A stretch of DNA of 38,764 bases from Methylobacter sp. (GTDB taxonomy: Bacteria; Pseudomonadota; Gammaproteobacteria; Methylococcales; Methylomonadaceae): the NCBI RefSeq assembly GCF_030680395.1, contig NZ_JAUXVR010000018.1:1-38764 (forward strand), read 5' to 3'. Numbering within the stretch: position 1 is the first letter of the stretch; every line of letters starts with the position of its first letter. Under the pieces are notes generated by a model. It saw only the letters and a program-made list of their open reading frames with translations, did not search any database and had not been told where the DNA came from. Shown piece by piece: positions 9,286 through 17,290 of this stretch. The position numbers and the translations under genes were made by a program.

Positions 9286-9885
9286 TCAATCATGAAAACC
9301 ATAGGGCGCCGAATGACCGAAATTACCGCCCAATAGCGGCAACTGCCCTGCTCGCGCATCGTTCATATACGGTGCAATATCCAGAAAATTTTCACCGACC
9401 CACCATAACGCGACCGATGCGCCGAAAGGGTCGCGCGTTTTAAGCAATAACGCGCCCGTGCAGATTGACGGCATTAACAGCTGTCCCAGCGTTCCGCCCA
9501 GTGAAGTGATAAATGCGCCGAACGGCCTGAAAATAATATGTCCCGCCTCATGAAAAGGCAGATTAACCTGATGTAAAAAAGAGTTTGCAACCGCATTGCT
9601 CTCGATAGATGCACCGATAAGCTGCCAGCTCCAAAGTATGAGGCCCGCAAAAATAACCAACCTGCCTGGAAAATACCCCACTGTGGTTTGTTGCGTATCC
9701 TGAAACAGAACCTGTGTCAGCGGATTGGCTTCATCTTCTTCATCTAACCTCACAATGGCCGACTGAACATCCTGCCGATCCATCGGCTCAGGATGGTATT
9801 TTAGATATTTCTCAAATACGATACCGCAATGAGGACAAATTTCACTTTGCACATGCAGCTCGTGTCGGCACTTGGGGCAATTCAT
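9286..9885 (-). CDS. Zinc-ribbon plus HEAGH membrane metalloprotease-like protein, truncated
   Basis: A 199-residue product. An N-terminal zinc ribbon has two CxxC pairs (CPKC and CPHC), followed by an acidic linker, a membrane segment (LVIFAGLILWSWQLI, about 75-90), and HEAGH in a hydrophobic setting (LPFHEAGHIIFRPFGAFI). Two further hydrophobic stretches include LLMPSICTGALLL and ALWWVGENFLDIAPYM. The zinc motif next to a membrane helix resembles M50-like site-2 proteases, but activity is unproven. The gene ends at a TGA that probably replaced a Trp codon, removing the last 50 residues including a final membrane helix. It may be nonfunctional or recently mutated. Confidence 0.75.
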   Translation of the reverse strand: MNCPKCRHELHVQSEICPHCGIVFEKYLKYHPEPMDRQDVQSAIVRLDEEDEANPLTQVLFQDTQQTTVGYFPGRLVIFAGLILWSWQLIGASIESNAVANSFLHQVNLPFHEAGHIIFRPFGAFITSLGGTLGQLLMPSICTGALLLKTRDPFGASVALWWVGENFLDIAPYMNDARAGQLPLLGGNFGHSAPYGFHD

Positions 9886-10074
9886 GGATTCTTTAACCGG
9901 TTACGTTTAAGCTCGATCGGCTTAACTTTAACCTGTTTCATCGGTCCTTGAAACCAAGAAAAAGCTTACCGGCAATACGATTGGACGCAAAGTATCAGAG
10001 CCCGTGGTATATTTCATCGGCGATTCGTTCTGTCTGGATTTTTGATCGCTCACGCCTTATTTTTAGGAGATAAC

Positions 10075-10512
10075 ATGGCAAAACCCGTCACCCCTTTGTT
10101 GGCAGCCGATATTTTAATCGAATTGATAGACCAACCCGAGCGGCCGTTTGTGCTGATTGAACGCGCCTATCCGCCATACGGCTGGGCAATACCGGGCGGT
10201 TTTGTCGATGTCGGCGAAACCGTAGAACATGCCGCGATTCGCGAGGCCAAGGAAGAAACCTGCATGGATATTACTTTGACGGCTTTACTGGGCATCTACT
10301 CCAATCCCGCACGCGATTCCCGCAACCATACCGTCACTGCCGTCTATATTGCCGAAGCTACCGGAATGCCCCGAGCCGCCGATGATGCAAAAAATTTCGG
10401 CATTTTTACGTTCGATAATCTTCCCGCGGTGCTGGCATTCGACCATGCCCAGGTTGTTGAAGATTACCGGAATTACCGCATGACCGGTAAAGTTACGCCG
10501 TTGCGGATGTGA
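10075..10512 (+). CDS. NUDIX hydrolase
   Basis: A 145-residue enzyme of the NUDIX superfamily, which cleaves nucleoside diphosphates linked to another group. The NUDIX box reads GGFVDVGETVEHAAIREAK followed by EETC, matching GX5EX7REUXEE; the Gly that usually follows is Cys. The start is the ATG with an AGGAG ribosome-binding site (TTAGGAGATAACATG); an upstream in-frame ATG at 10042 lacks one. The substrate cannot be assigned; ADP-ribose or a related sugar nucleotide is plausible for this short form. It stands alone between two leftward genes. Confidence 0.9.
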   Translation: MAKPVTPLLAADILIELIDQPERPFVLIERAYPPYGWAIPGGFVDVGETVEHAAIREAKEETCMDITLTALLGIYSNPARDSRNHTVTAVYIAEATGMPRAADDAKNFGIFTFDNLPAVLAFDHAQVVEDYRNYRMTGKVTPLRM

Positions 10513-10579
10513 TCAATTTACGTAACCAAGTTCTTACTTAGGGAGCAGGAAATTACAAATGCCCCCCTTTAGCATCACC

Positions 10580-10640
10580 GTAGGAGCGGCTTTAGCCGCG
10601 ATGCGATGTATTAGAGTTTCGCGGCTAAAGCCGCTCCTAC
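10580..10640. repeat. REP-like palindrome
   Basis: A perfect 22-bp inverted repeat, GTAGGAGCGGCTTTAGCCGC plus GA at 10580-10601 and its complement at 10619-10640, with a 17-base loop. The word matches repetitive extragenic palindromes known from gammaproteobacteria. It lies between the NUDIX gene and the 3' end of gcvP, where it could form a stable hairpin in either transcript. Confidence 0.85.
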
Positions 10641-10700
10641 CCTTTTTGTTCCGGCTGGTCCGGCTCATGATAAACGGTATTTTGGTCATTGCCGCCTCCC

Positions 10701-13595
10701 TTATTCATCATCTACAACCGGCGGGCAACTGCAAAACACATGCCGGTCTCCATACACATTATCGATACGCCCGACCGGCGGCCAGTATTTATCGTCATGC
10801 TGGTCGCTGTTCGGAAAAAAAGCCTGTTGTTTGGTGTACAGCAGATTCCATTCCTCCAGCAACAAGCGATGGGTGTGCGGCGCATTATGCAGCAGGTTGT
10901 TTTCGGCATCTGCTTCGCCGGTTTCGATGGCTTTAATTTCTTCGCGGATGGCGATTAGTGCGGCGCAGAACCGGTCAATCTCGGCTTTATCTTCGCTTTC
11001 GGTCGGTTCTATCATCAAGGTATCGGCGACCGGAAACGACACGGTTGGGGCATGAAAGCCGTAATCGATCAGACGCTTGGCGATGTCTTCCACGGTGACG
11101 TTACAGGTCTTTTTAAATTCATGGCAATCGATAATGCATTCATGCGCCACCCAGCCGTTTTTGCCGGTATATAAAATCGGGTAATACGGCGACAGCCGTT
11201 TGGCGATGTAATTGGCGTTCAGGATCGCAGTTAGGGTCGCGCGTTTCAACCCGGCAGCGCCCATCATCGCGATATACGCCCAGGAAATGGTGTAAATACT
11301 GGCCGAGCCCCAAGGTGCGGCGGATACCGTGCCGATGGTGCCGTGTTCGCCTTTGGCCGGATTGACGCCTTCAACAACCGGATGATCGGGCAGAAAAGGA
11401 GCCAGATGCGCGCCCACGCCTATCGGGCCGACGCCGGGACCGCCGCCGCCATGCGGAATGCAGAAGGTTTTGTGAAGATTAAGGTGGGCGACATCGGCGC
11501 CGATTTTGCCGGGACGGCTCAAGCCTACCAGCGCATTAAAGTTGGCTCCATCCAGATAAACCTGCCCGCCGTACTGGTGAATCAGGTCGCATATTTCCCG
11601 AAACGCTTGTTCAAAAACGCCGTGCGTGGACGGATAGGTGATCATTAACGCGGCCAGCGTGTCTTGATATTCGACTACTTTGGAGCGCAAATCATCCAGA
11701 CTGACGTTACCGTTTTCATCGCAAGCGACTACTGCGACTTTAAGCCCCGCCATCGTGGCGCTGGCCGGATTGGTGCCATGCGCGGAAGCGGGTATCAGGC
11801 AAATATTACGCTGCGCATGGCCCCTGACTTCATGGTATTTGCGGATGACTAAAAGCCCGGTATATTCGCCTTGCGAACCGGCGTTGGGTTGCAAGGAAAA
11901 AGCGTCAAAGCCGGTCAGGTCGCATAACATATCTTCCAGCTCGGCAAACATCTGCTGATAGCCGTGGGTTTGGTACAGCGGTGCGAACGGGTGCAGTGCG
12001 TTAAATTCATAATAGGAAATGGTCTGCATTTCGGTCGCGGCATTCAGCTTCATGGTGCAGGAACCTAACGGGATCATCGACCGATCCAGCGCTATATCTT
12101 TTCTAGCCAAGCGGCGCATATAGCGCATCATTTCGGTTTCGGAATGATAGCGGTCGAACACCGGATGTTGCAGGATTGGGTCGCTCCGCAATAAGGCTTC
12201 CGGAATACATTCGCCTACTGCGGCATCCAGACCATTAATATCGGGAAGATCGGCAGTAGCGGATGCAAAAATCTGCCAGACATCCCTTAAGTTTTCCCGC
12301 GTTGTAGTTTCGTCCAACGAGATGCCGATATGATCCGCATCGATAACACGCAGGTTGATAGTGGCTTCCGTGGCCTGGGCAGCGATGCGTTTTGCCCGGT
12401 TCGGAGTACTGATAATTAAGGTATCGAAATAACACTCGCTCAGCACTTGATGACCGAGCTGGGTAATTCCGGCGGCCAGGATTTGCGTGTAACGATGCAC
12501 CCGGCCTGCAATCAGACGCAAGCCTTCCGCGCCGTGATAAACCGCATAAAATCCGGCGATCACCGCAAGCAGCACTTGGGATGTGCAGATGTTGCTGGTG
12601 GCCTTGTCCCGGCGGATATGTTGCTCGCGGGTTTGCAGCGCCATGCGCAACGCAATCTGTCCGTGGCTGTCTTTGGACACCCCGATTATGCGGCCGGGAA
12701 CCGAGCGTTTGTATTCGTCCTTGGTCGCAAAATAGGCGGCATGAGGGCCGCCGTAACCCATCGGTACGCCAAATCGCTGGGAGTTGCCGACCACGATATC
12801 GACGCCGAATTCGGCAGGCGCTTTAAGCAACACCAGCGCCAACAAATCCGCCGCGACCGTGACCAACGCCGATTTGGCCTGGGCGATGGCGGTGACTGCG
12901 GTCAGGTCTTTTATTTCGCCTTTGCCGCCGGGATATTGCACCAGCAATGCAAAAAAATCGTATTGCTCCAGGTTTTGATAGGGATCGGCGACGATGACCT
13001 CATAACCCAGAGAGTGCGCCCGGGTCTTGATCACGGCTATGGTCTGCGGATGGCAGTCCTGATCCACGACTATGCTGTTGGCGGCGCTTTTGGACAAGCG
13101 CCGCGACATAGTCATGGCTTCTGCCGCCGCCGTGGCTTCATCGAGCAGCGAGGCGTTGGCAAGCTCCATGCCGGTTAAATCGATAATAACTTGCTGAAAA
13201 GTCAGCAACGCTTCCAGCCGTCCTTGGCTGACTTCGGCCTGATAAGGCGTGTAAGCCGTATACCAGCCGGGGTTTTCAAGTACATTGCGTTTAATCACCG
13301 CAGGCATGATGGTGTCGTAATAGCCCATGCCGATCATCGAGGTGAACACCTTATTGCGTTCGCGCATTTTACGCAGATGCTTGATCACCGCGCGTTCGCT
13401 GATCGTTTCGGTCAGCTTTAACGGTTCATGATTCAGGATATTGGCCGGAATAGCCAGATCGATAATGTCTTCCAGCTCATTTACACCCAGCTCTGTCAGC
13501 ATGTCTTTGATTTGCTGCGGGTTGGGACCGATGTGGCGGTTGATGAAATTACCGCGCATTTCCAATTGAGCCAAGCCAGGGCGAGATGAGGTCAT
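10701..13595 (-). CDS. gcvP: Glycine dehydrogenase (decarboxylating), P protein
   Basis: A 964-residue fused (P1+P2) P protein of the glycine cleavage system. It decarboxylates glycine with PLP and passes the aminomethyl group to lipoyl-GcvH. The N-terminus has FINRHIGP, which is typical of the family. The C-terminal half carries [20 protein letters not shown] with the PLP Lys at residue 709. The length is like E. coli GcvP (957). The open frame extends to a TTG at 13625, but I take the ATG at 13595, which lies 4 bp after the gcvT stop. It is downstream of gcvT in one operon; gcvH is not in the window. Confidence 0.96.
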   Translation of the reverse strand: MTSSRPGLAQLEMRGNFINRHIGPNPQQIKDMLTELGVNELEDIIDLAIPANILNHEPLKLTETISERAVIKHLRKMRERNKVFTSMIGMGYYDTIMPAVIKRNVLENPGWYTAYTPYQAEVSQGRLEALLTFQQVIIDLTGMELANASLLDEATAAAEAMTMSRRLSKSAANSIVVDQDCHPQTIAVIKTRAHSLGYEVIVADPYQNLEQYDFFALLVQYPGGKGEIKDLTAVTAIAQAKSALVTVAADLLALVLLKAPAEFGVDIVVGNSQRFGVPMGYGGPHAAYFATKDEYKRSVPGRIIGVSKDSHGQIALRMALQTREQHIRRDKATSNICTSQVLLAVIAGFYAVYHGAEGLRLIAGRVHRYTQILAAGITQLGHQVLSECYFDTLIISTPNRAKRIAAQATEATINLRVIDADHIGISLDETTTRENLRDVWQIFASATADLPDINGLDAAVGECIPEALLRSDPILQHPVFDRYHSETEMMRYMRRLARKDIALDRSMIPLGSCTMKLNAATEMQTISYYEFNALHPFAPLYQTHGYQQMFAELEDMLCDLTGFDAFSLQPNAGSQGEYTGLLVIRKYHEVRGHAQRNICLIPASAHGTNPASATMAGLKVAVVACDENGNVSLDDLRSKVVEYQDTLAALMITYPSTHGVFEQAFREICDLIHQYGGQVYLDGANFNALVGLSRPGKIGADVAHLNLHKTFCIPHGGGGPGVGPIGVGAHLAPFLPDHPVVEGVNPAKGEHGTIGTVSAAPWGSASIYTISWAYIAMMGAAGLKRATLTAILNANYIAKRLSPYYPILYTGKNGWVAHECIIDCHEFKKTCNVTVEDIAKRLIDYGFHAPTVSFPVADTLMIEPTESEDKAEIDRFCAALIAIREEIKAIETGEADAENNLLHNAPHTHRLLLEEWNLLYTKQQAFFPNSDQHDDKYWPPVGRIDNVYGDRHVFCSCPPVVDDE

Positions 13596-13599
13596 GATT

Positions 13600-14682
13600 T
13601 TACCGATGGTAGCGATGAGGGACAAAAGGCAATGGGGTCATGGTAACAGTAATCCGGTGATCACGAACCATGGTGTACAGCGGATTGTCCAGGTCAACGG
13701 TATAAGGGTCCAGCAACGCCATAGCAATCGGCCGTCCCAAACTGGGAGAAAAACTGCCGCTGGTAACATAACCGACAGCACTACCTTCGCTGTTGCAAAT
13801 TACACTGCCTTCCCGAACAGGTATTTTGCCATCGACCAGTAAACCGACGCGGATTTTTTCCGGTCCGTATTGCAACTGAGCCAGAATTTTGTCGGCTCCG
13901 GGAAATTGGTTACCCCCTTTTTTAAGCAGCCACTGGAGACCTGCCTCCACCGGCGTAATCGATTCATTAAGCTCATGGCCGTAAAGGGATAGCCCCGCTT
14001 CCAGGCGCAAAGTATCTCTGGCCGCCAAACCTATAGGCTCCACGGCCTCTTCGGCCAGCAACAGGCGGGCAAGTTGCTCGGCATAATGATGGCCTACCAA
14101 TATTTCAAAACCGTCTTCGCCGGTATAACCGCTACGGCTGATATTACATTTTATGCCTTTGATGGATGTTCCACAGGCTTGCATAAAGGAAAGTTCAGCG
14201 GCTTGTGCCGAAAATTTTTCTATGACCGATACGGCGGCAGGACCTTGCAAGGCGAACAAAGCCTGACCGGTCAATTCATTAAAACAACACCGGCCGGATA
14301 AGCGACTATACAGATACTTAAAATCTTTGTCTTTGCAGGCCGCATTCACAATAATCATCAAGCCCGTATCAATGCGGGTAATGACGATATCATCGATAAT
14401 TCCGCCATTATTGTTGGTTAATACCGTATATTTCTGCTCGCCTGATTTAAGTGCGGCAATATCGCCCGGCGCCAATCGCTCAAGTTCATCAACCGCATCA
14501 TCGCCCAGAATCAGGCACTGTCCCATGTGGGAAATATCGAAGAAACCGGCGTGACTGCGACAGTGCAGATGTTCGTGCAACGTACCTTTGCCGTATTGCA
14601 CCGGCATAAGGTAGCCGGCAAACGGCACCATCCTGGCGCCCAGCTCAAGATGCAGATTGTAAAGCGGCGTTTGTTTTAGCAT
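13600..14682 (-). CDS. gcvT: Aminomethyltransferase (T protein) of the glycine cleavage system
   Basis: A 360-residue T protein that transfers the methylene group from aminomethyl-lipoyl-GcvH to tetrahydrofolate and releases ammonia. Family features include [13 protein letters not shown] near the N-terminus, [19 protein letters not shown] and the C-terminal beta-barrel region ending in VMLDPYTVD-like sequence. The length matches E. coli GcvT (364). It precedes gcvP by 4 bp, so the two are cotranscribed. No glycine riboswitch is evident in the 250 bp upstream, and the ribosome-binding site is weak. Confidence 0.96.
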   Translation of the reverse strand: MLKQTPLYNLHLELGARMVPFAGYLMPVQYGKGTLHEHLHCRSHAGFFDISHMGQCLILGDDAVDELERLAPGDIAALKSGEQKYTVLTNNNGGIIDDIVITRIDTGLMIIVNAACKDKDFKYLYSRLSGRCCFNELTGQALFALQGPAAVSVIEKFSAQAAELSFMQACGTSIKGIKCNISRSGYTGEDGFEILVGHHYAEQLARLLLAEEAVEPIGLAARDTLRLEAGLSLYGHELNESITPVEAGLQWLLKKGGNQFPGADKILAQLQYGPEKIRVGLLVDGKIPVREGSVICNSEGSAVGYVTSGSFSPSLGRPIAMALLDPYTVDLDNPLYTMVRDHRITVTMTPLPFVPHRYHR

Positions 14683-14840
14683 GTATATTCATATTGGCGT
14701 GTGAGCAAGTCTGTAGTTTAGCGATTTGTTGGATTATTTACCACGAAGAGCTTGAAGAAAAACATAACGACAATAGCAAATGGATGACATGAGTTACGCC
14801 AGGCTACATCCAGCTTGTTCACTGTTTACTTGTTTTAGTT

Positions 14841-14869
14841 TTTTAGATTAAAGCCATAGCTTGTATAAT
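14841..14869 (+). promoter_or_regulatory. Candidate ychF promoter
   Basis: A perfect -10 hexamer TATAAT at 14864-14869 stands 17 bases after a poor -35 (TTTTAG, 14841-14846). It is followed by a GC-rich discriminator (CCCCGC) and lies 65 bp before the ychF ATG. The position and -10 support it; the -35 does not. Confidence 0.45.
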
Positions 14870-14934
14870 CCCCGCTTTGTTTCGGCTTGATGTCTTGCTG
14901 CACTCATTTCTTATTTAAAACCTCAGAGAACTCT

Positions 14935-16026
14935 ATGGCGCTGTATTGTGGAATCGTTGGTTTACCCAATGTTGGAAAATCAACCTTATTTAATGCATTA
15001 ACCCGTGCAAAAATCGCGGCCGAAAATTACCCCTTCTGCACCATTGATCCCAATGTAGGCGTTGTTCCCGTGCCTGACAGCAGGATGGACAAGCTGGCGG
15101 AAATTGTAAAACCCGAACGCGTGCTGCCTACCACGATTGAGTTTGTAGATATCGCAGGACTCGTGGCGGGGGCATCGAAAGGCGAAGGCCTGGGTAACCA
15201 GTTTTTAGCCAATATTCGTGAAACCGATGCCATTGCCCATGTGGTGCGCTGCTTTCAGGATGATAACGTCATCCATGTCGCCGGAAAAATCGATCCCATC
15301 TCCGACATCGAAGTTATTAATACGGAATTGGCGCTGGCCGATATGGCTTCCGTCGAAAAAGCCCTGTTACGTGCGACCAAAGCCGCCAGAACCGGCAACA
15401 AAGACGAACAGGCAAAAAAAGACGTGCTGGAAAAGGTTTTCAAGCAACTGGACTCGGGTGAACCTGCGCGAACCCTGCCGTTAACCGAAGACGAAAAAGC
15501 CCTGATTAGAGATCTGTGCTTGATGACGCTCAAACCGGCCATGTACATTGCCAATGTTCAGGATGACGGTTTCGAGAACAATCCATTACTGGATAAAGTC
15601 AAAGATCTGGCCGAAAAGGAAGGCGCTATGGTAGTGCCGATCTGCGCCGCCATAGAGGCGGAAATAGCACAGCTCGATGACGAAGAAAAGAAAGAGTTTC
15701 TGGATGATCTGGGACTGGAAGAGCCCGGTTTGAACCGTGTTGTAAGAGCCGGATATAAACTGCTGAACCTGGCCACCTACTTTACTGCGGGTGTAAAAGA
15801 AGTCAGGGCCTGGACTATTCCGGTCGGCGCAACTGCACCCCAGGCGGCCGGTGTAATCCACAGCGATTTTGAAAAAGGCTTTATTCGCGCCGAAGTCATT
15901 GCCTATCAGGACTTCATCGACTATAAAGGCGAGCAGGGTGCCAAAGACGCCGGTAAATGGCGGCTTGAAGGCAAAGATTATATTGTTAAAGACGGCGACG
16001 TAGTGCATTTCAGATTCAACGTTTGA
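14935..16026 (+). CDS. ychF: Redox-regulated ribosome-associated ATPase/GTPase YchF (OLA1 family)
   Basis: A 363-residue Obg-like P-loop ATPase, the same length as E. coli YchF. The P loop is [15 protein letters not shown] near the N-terminus and the G3-like segment is [11 protein letters not shown] helical insert follows, then a C-terminal TGS domain ending [13 protein letters not shown]. It binds ribosomes and modulates translation and stress responses. The start chosen is the ATG at 14935 ([16 protein letters not shown]); an open frame from 14887 adds an unconserved 16-residue tail. Its TGA stop lies inside the -35 box of the tRNA promoter. No pth gene, the usual neighbour, is visible. Confidence 0.97.
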   Translation: MALYCGIVGLPNVGKSTLFNALTRAKIAAENYPFCTIDPNVGVVPVPDSRMDKLAEIVKPERVLPTTIEFVDIAGLVAGASKGEGLGNQFLANIRETDAIAHVVRCFQDDNVIHVAGKIDPISDIEVINTELALADMASVEKALLRATKAARTGNKDEQAKKDVLEKVFKQLDSGEPARTLPLTEDEKALIRDLCLMTLKPAMYIANVQDDGFENNPLLDKVKDLAEKEGAMVVPICAAIEAEIAQLDDEEKKEFLDDLGLEEPGLNRVVRAGYKLLNLATYFTAGVKEVRAWTIPVGATAPQAAGVIHSDFEKGFIRAEVIAYQDFIDYKGEQGAKDAGKWRLEGKDYIVKDGDVVHFRFNV

Positions 16027-16051
16027 CAAAGCAAGAGCGGGTACTTATAAT
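16023..16051 (+). promoter_or_regulatory. Consensus sigma-70 promoter of the tRNA gene
   Basis: TTGACA at 16023-16028, a 17-base spacer and TATAAT at 16046-16051 match the consensus perfectly. Transcription should start near 16058, about 22 bases before the tRNA. The -35 box contains the ychF stop codon (TGA, 16024-16026). A 9-bp inverted repeat (AAGAGCGGG at 16033-16041 and CCCGCTCTT at 16053-16061) overlaps the promoter and could serve as the ychF terminator or as an operator. Confidence 0.9.
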
Positions 16052-16079
16052 TCCCGCTCTTCAAAAGACCTGTTTAAAT

Positions 16080-16156
16080 GGCGATGTAGCTCAGCTGGTT
16101 AGAGCACGGGATTCATAACCCCGGGGTCGGTGGTTCAAGTCCACCTATCGCCACCA
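16080..16156 (+). tRNA. tRNA-Met (CAU anticodon)
   Basis: A 77-base tRNA with encoded CCA. The acceptor stem GGCGATG pairs with TATCGCC (one G-U). The D arm is GCTC/GAGC, the anticodon loop TTCATAA, and the T arm GGTGG-TTCAAGT-CCACC. The anticodon stem closes with an A-C mismatch next to the loop. CAU fits elongator Met; an Ile2 tRNA with lysidine is the alternative that sequence alone cannot fully exclude. Its 3' part (from 16108) is duplicated as attR at 32301, because this gene is the integration site of the element. Confidence 0.93.
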
Positions 16157-16199
16157 TACAAATCAAGCGCTTAGGTGAAAACCAAGTGCTTTTTTTATG
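16108..16199. repeat. attL: 92-bp direct repeat at the tRNA 3' end
   Basis: The 92 bases from GGGATTCATAACC (tRNA anticodon stem) through the tRNA terminator and TTTTTTTATG are repeated without mismatch at 32301-32392, exactly 16,193 bp away. The bases flanking the repeat differ on both sides. This copy leaves the tRNA intact. A tyrosine recombinase gene lies inside the other boundary, as expected for tRNA-targeting elements. Confidence 0.95.
16166..16196 (+). terminator. Intrinsic terminator of the tRNA transcript
   Basis: AGCGCTT, a bulged A, GGT, a GAAA tetraloop, ACC and AAGTGCT form a 10-bp stem followed by seven T residues, beginning 10 bases after the tRNA CCA. Because it lies inside the att repeat, a second identical copy exists at 32359-32389. 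Confidence 0.88.
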
Positions 16200-16211
16200 T
16201 CTGTAATTCCC

Positions 16212-16231
16212 CACGTTGCACTCACGTTGCA
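16212..16231. promoter_or_regulatory. Candidate integrase arm sites, left
   Basis: Two copies of CACGTTGCA are spaced 11 bp apart (16212-16220 and 16223-16231), starting 12 bp inside attL. The same 20-base pair of repeats, in the same orientation, occurs at 32167-32186 near the other end. Paired direct repeats on both sides of the core are the expected layout of tyrosine recombinase arm-binding sites. Confidence 0.6.
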
Positions 16232-16325
16232 GTTGAAAATAAAAAGCCATAACAAACCGCAACACTTGCCAGAATTCCAGGCACTAAACACCAGCAACAC
16301 TTGCAAAAAAAATGAGTAATTTGTA

Positions 16326-17228
16326 ATGAGCGAATTAACCAAAACATCAGAGCGCCATCACTTTGTTCCGCAGTTCTATCTCAAGAAATGGTACGAACCA
16401 GGTAAAAACGGTTTCTGGCTTTATTTTCGGGATGAACGAGGTAATATTAGGCTACGTCAACAACGACCAGCCAAGGCAATTGGATATGAAGATAATCTGT
16501 ACTCATTTCTTCCTGATGGTTTAACATTTCACGACTCAGACTCCAATAAACTAGAACATGGTTTTTTTGCGCAAGTTGATAACGCAGCAAGTGTCATCCA
16601 TAGAAAGCTTCTTAATCAGGGGGTAGGTGCATTATCAGCTGATGACCGAATCAAGTGGGCAATCTTTGTCAATTCGCTAATTGAAAGATGTCCAAATCGC
16701 CTTCGCGACATAAAATCAAGGGCACCGGACATACTCTTTAAATTAATATCAGAACTTAAGCAACCAAGCCCATCAAGCACTCTTCAACCCCAAGTGCAAT
16801 CGATAGTAGACAGAATGGATTCCGCAGCTGTGGTTCATAACACGGTTCTCTCTATGTTAGCCCCCTATATTGTTGATGAGCCGTTTATTCAATATGTCAC
16901 TGAAATGGAGTGGCAAACGATCGATATTCCAAAAGGCCAAGACCATTTTCTAACTGGAGATACACCGGTAGTAATCAACGCAGGCGATTCATCTACGCCG
17001 ATCCACATACTCTCAATTGCTATTTCACCTAGTCGGCTCTTGATAATGCACAAACGCTCACCTGAGTTTGATATACAGCTGTGTAAAATAATAGCAATCT
17101 GCCATAGTAGTATTTTGGTAAAACAAACGAAAAAGCACTTAGTATCATCAAAAAAACTGACTAACAGTAAGCACATTAAGTACAATCGAATTGTCGAAAA
17201 AATGCTTAGAGGTGGCAACAGCGAGTGA
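16326..17228 (+). CDS. DUF4238 family protein (cargo)
   Basis: A 300-residue protein starting with ERHHFVPQFYLKKW, the signature opening of DUF4238 proteins. The rest is mixed alpha/beta with WAIFVNSLIERCPNR in the middle and a tail rich in Lys and Ser. DUF4238 proteins have no established activity; many lie in islands and prophages, and some authors suspect defence roles. It is the only rightward gene of the element and sits at the attL tip, ended by a terminator shared with the converging gene. In the tandem remnant right of attR the same flanking sequences are joined without this gene, which supports a cargo role. The ribosome-binding site is weak. Confidence 0.8.
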   Translation: MSELTKTSERHHFVPQFYLKKWYEPGKNGFWLYFRDERGNIRLRQQRPAKAIGYEDNLYSFLPDGLTFHDSDSNKLEHGFFAQVDNAASVIHRKLLNQGVGALSADDRIKWAIFVNSLIERCPNRLRDIKSRAPDILFKLISELKQPSPSSTLQPQVQSIVDRMDSAAVVHNTVLSMLAPYIVDEPFIQYVTEMEWQTIDIPKGQDHFLTGDTPVVINAGDSSTPIHILSIAISPSRLLIMHKRSPEFDIQLCKIIAICHSSILVKQTKKHLVSSKKLTNSKHIKYNRIVEKMLRGGNSE

Positions 17229-17250
17229 CCAGCGCCTCCTTATGCCAAAT

Positions 17251-17279
17251 AAAAAAGCCGGTTTTACCCGGCCTTTTTG
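17251..17279. terminator. Terminator between convergent genes
   Basis: AAAAAAGCCGG, TTTTAC, CCGGC and CTTTTT form a GC stem with an A tract before and a T tract after, so it can end transcripts from both sides. A close relative (AAAAAAGCCGATATTACCCG) lies at 32478-32499 in the tandem remnant. Confidence 0.75.
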
Positions 17280-17290
17280 TCGATGTGTAT

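Noticed and set aside
9286-9288. Selenocysteine decoding of the in-frame TGA
   Set aside because: The context fits Trp, no SECIS-like hairpin is apparent just downstream, and the site is not a redox motif.
12447-13178. A rightward open frame of 243 codons
   Set aside because: It is antisense to gcvP, has shadow-like composition, and no family is recognisable.
14683-14934. Glycine riboswitch upstream of gcvT
   Set aside because: No tandem aptamer pattern or conserved core could be seen in the 250 bp available.
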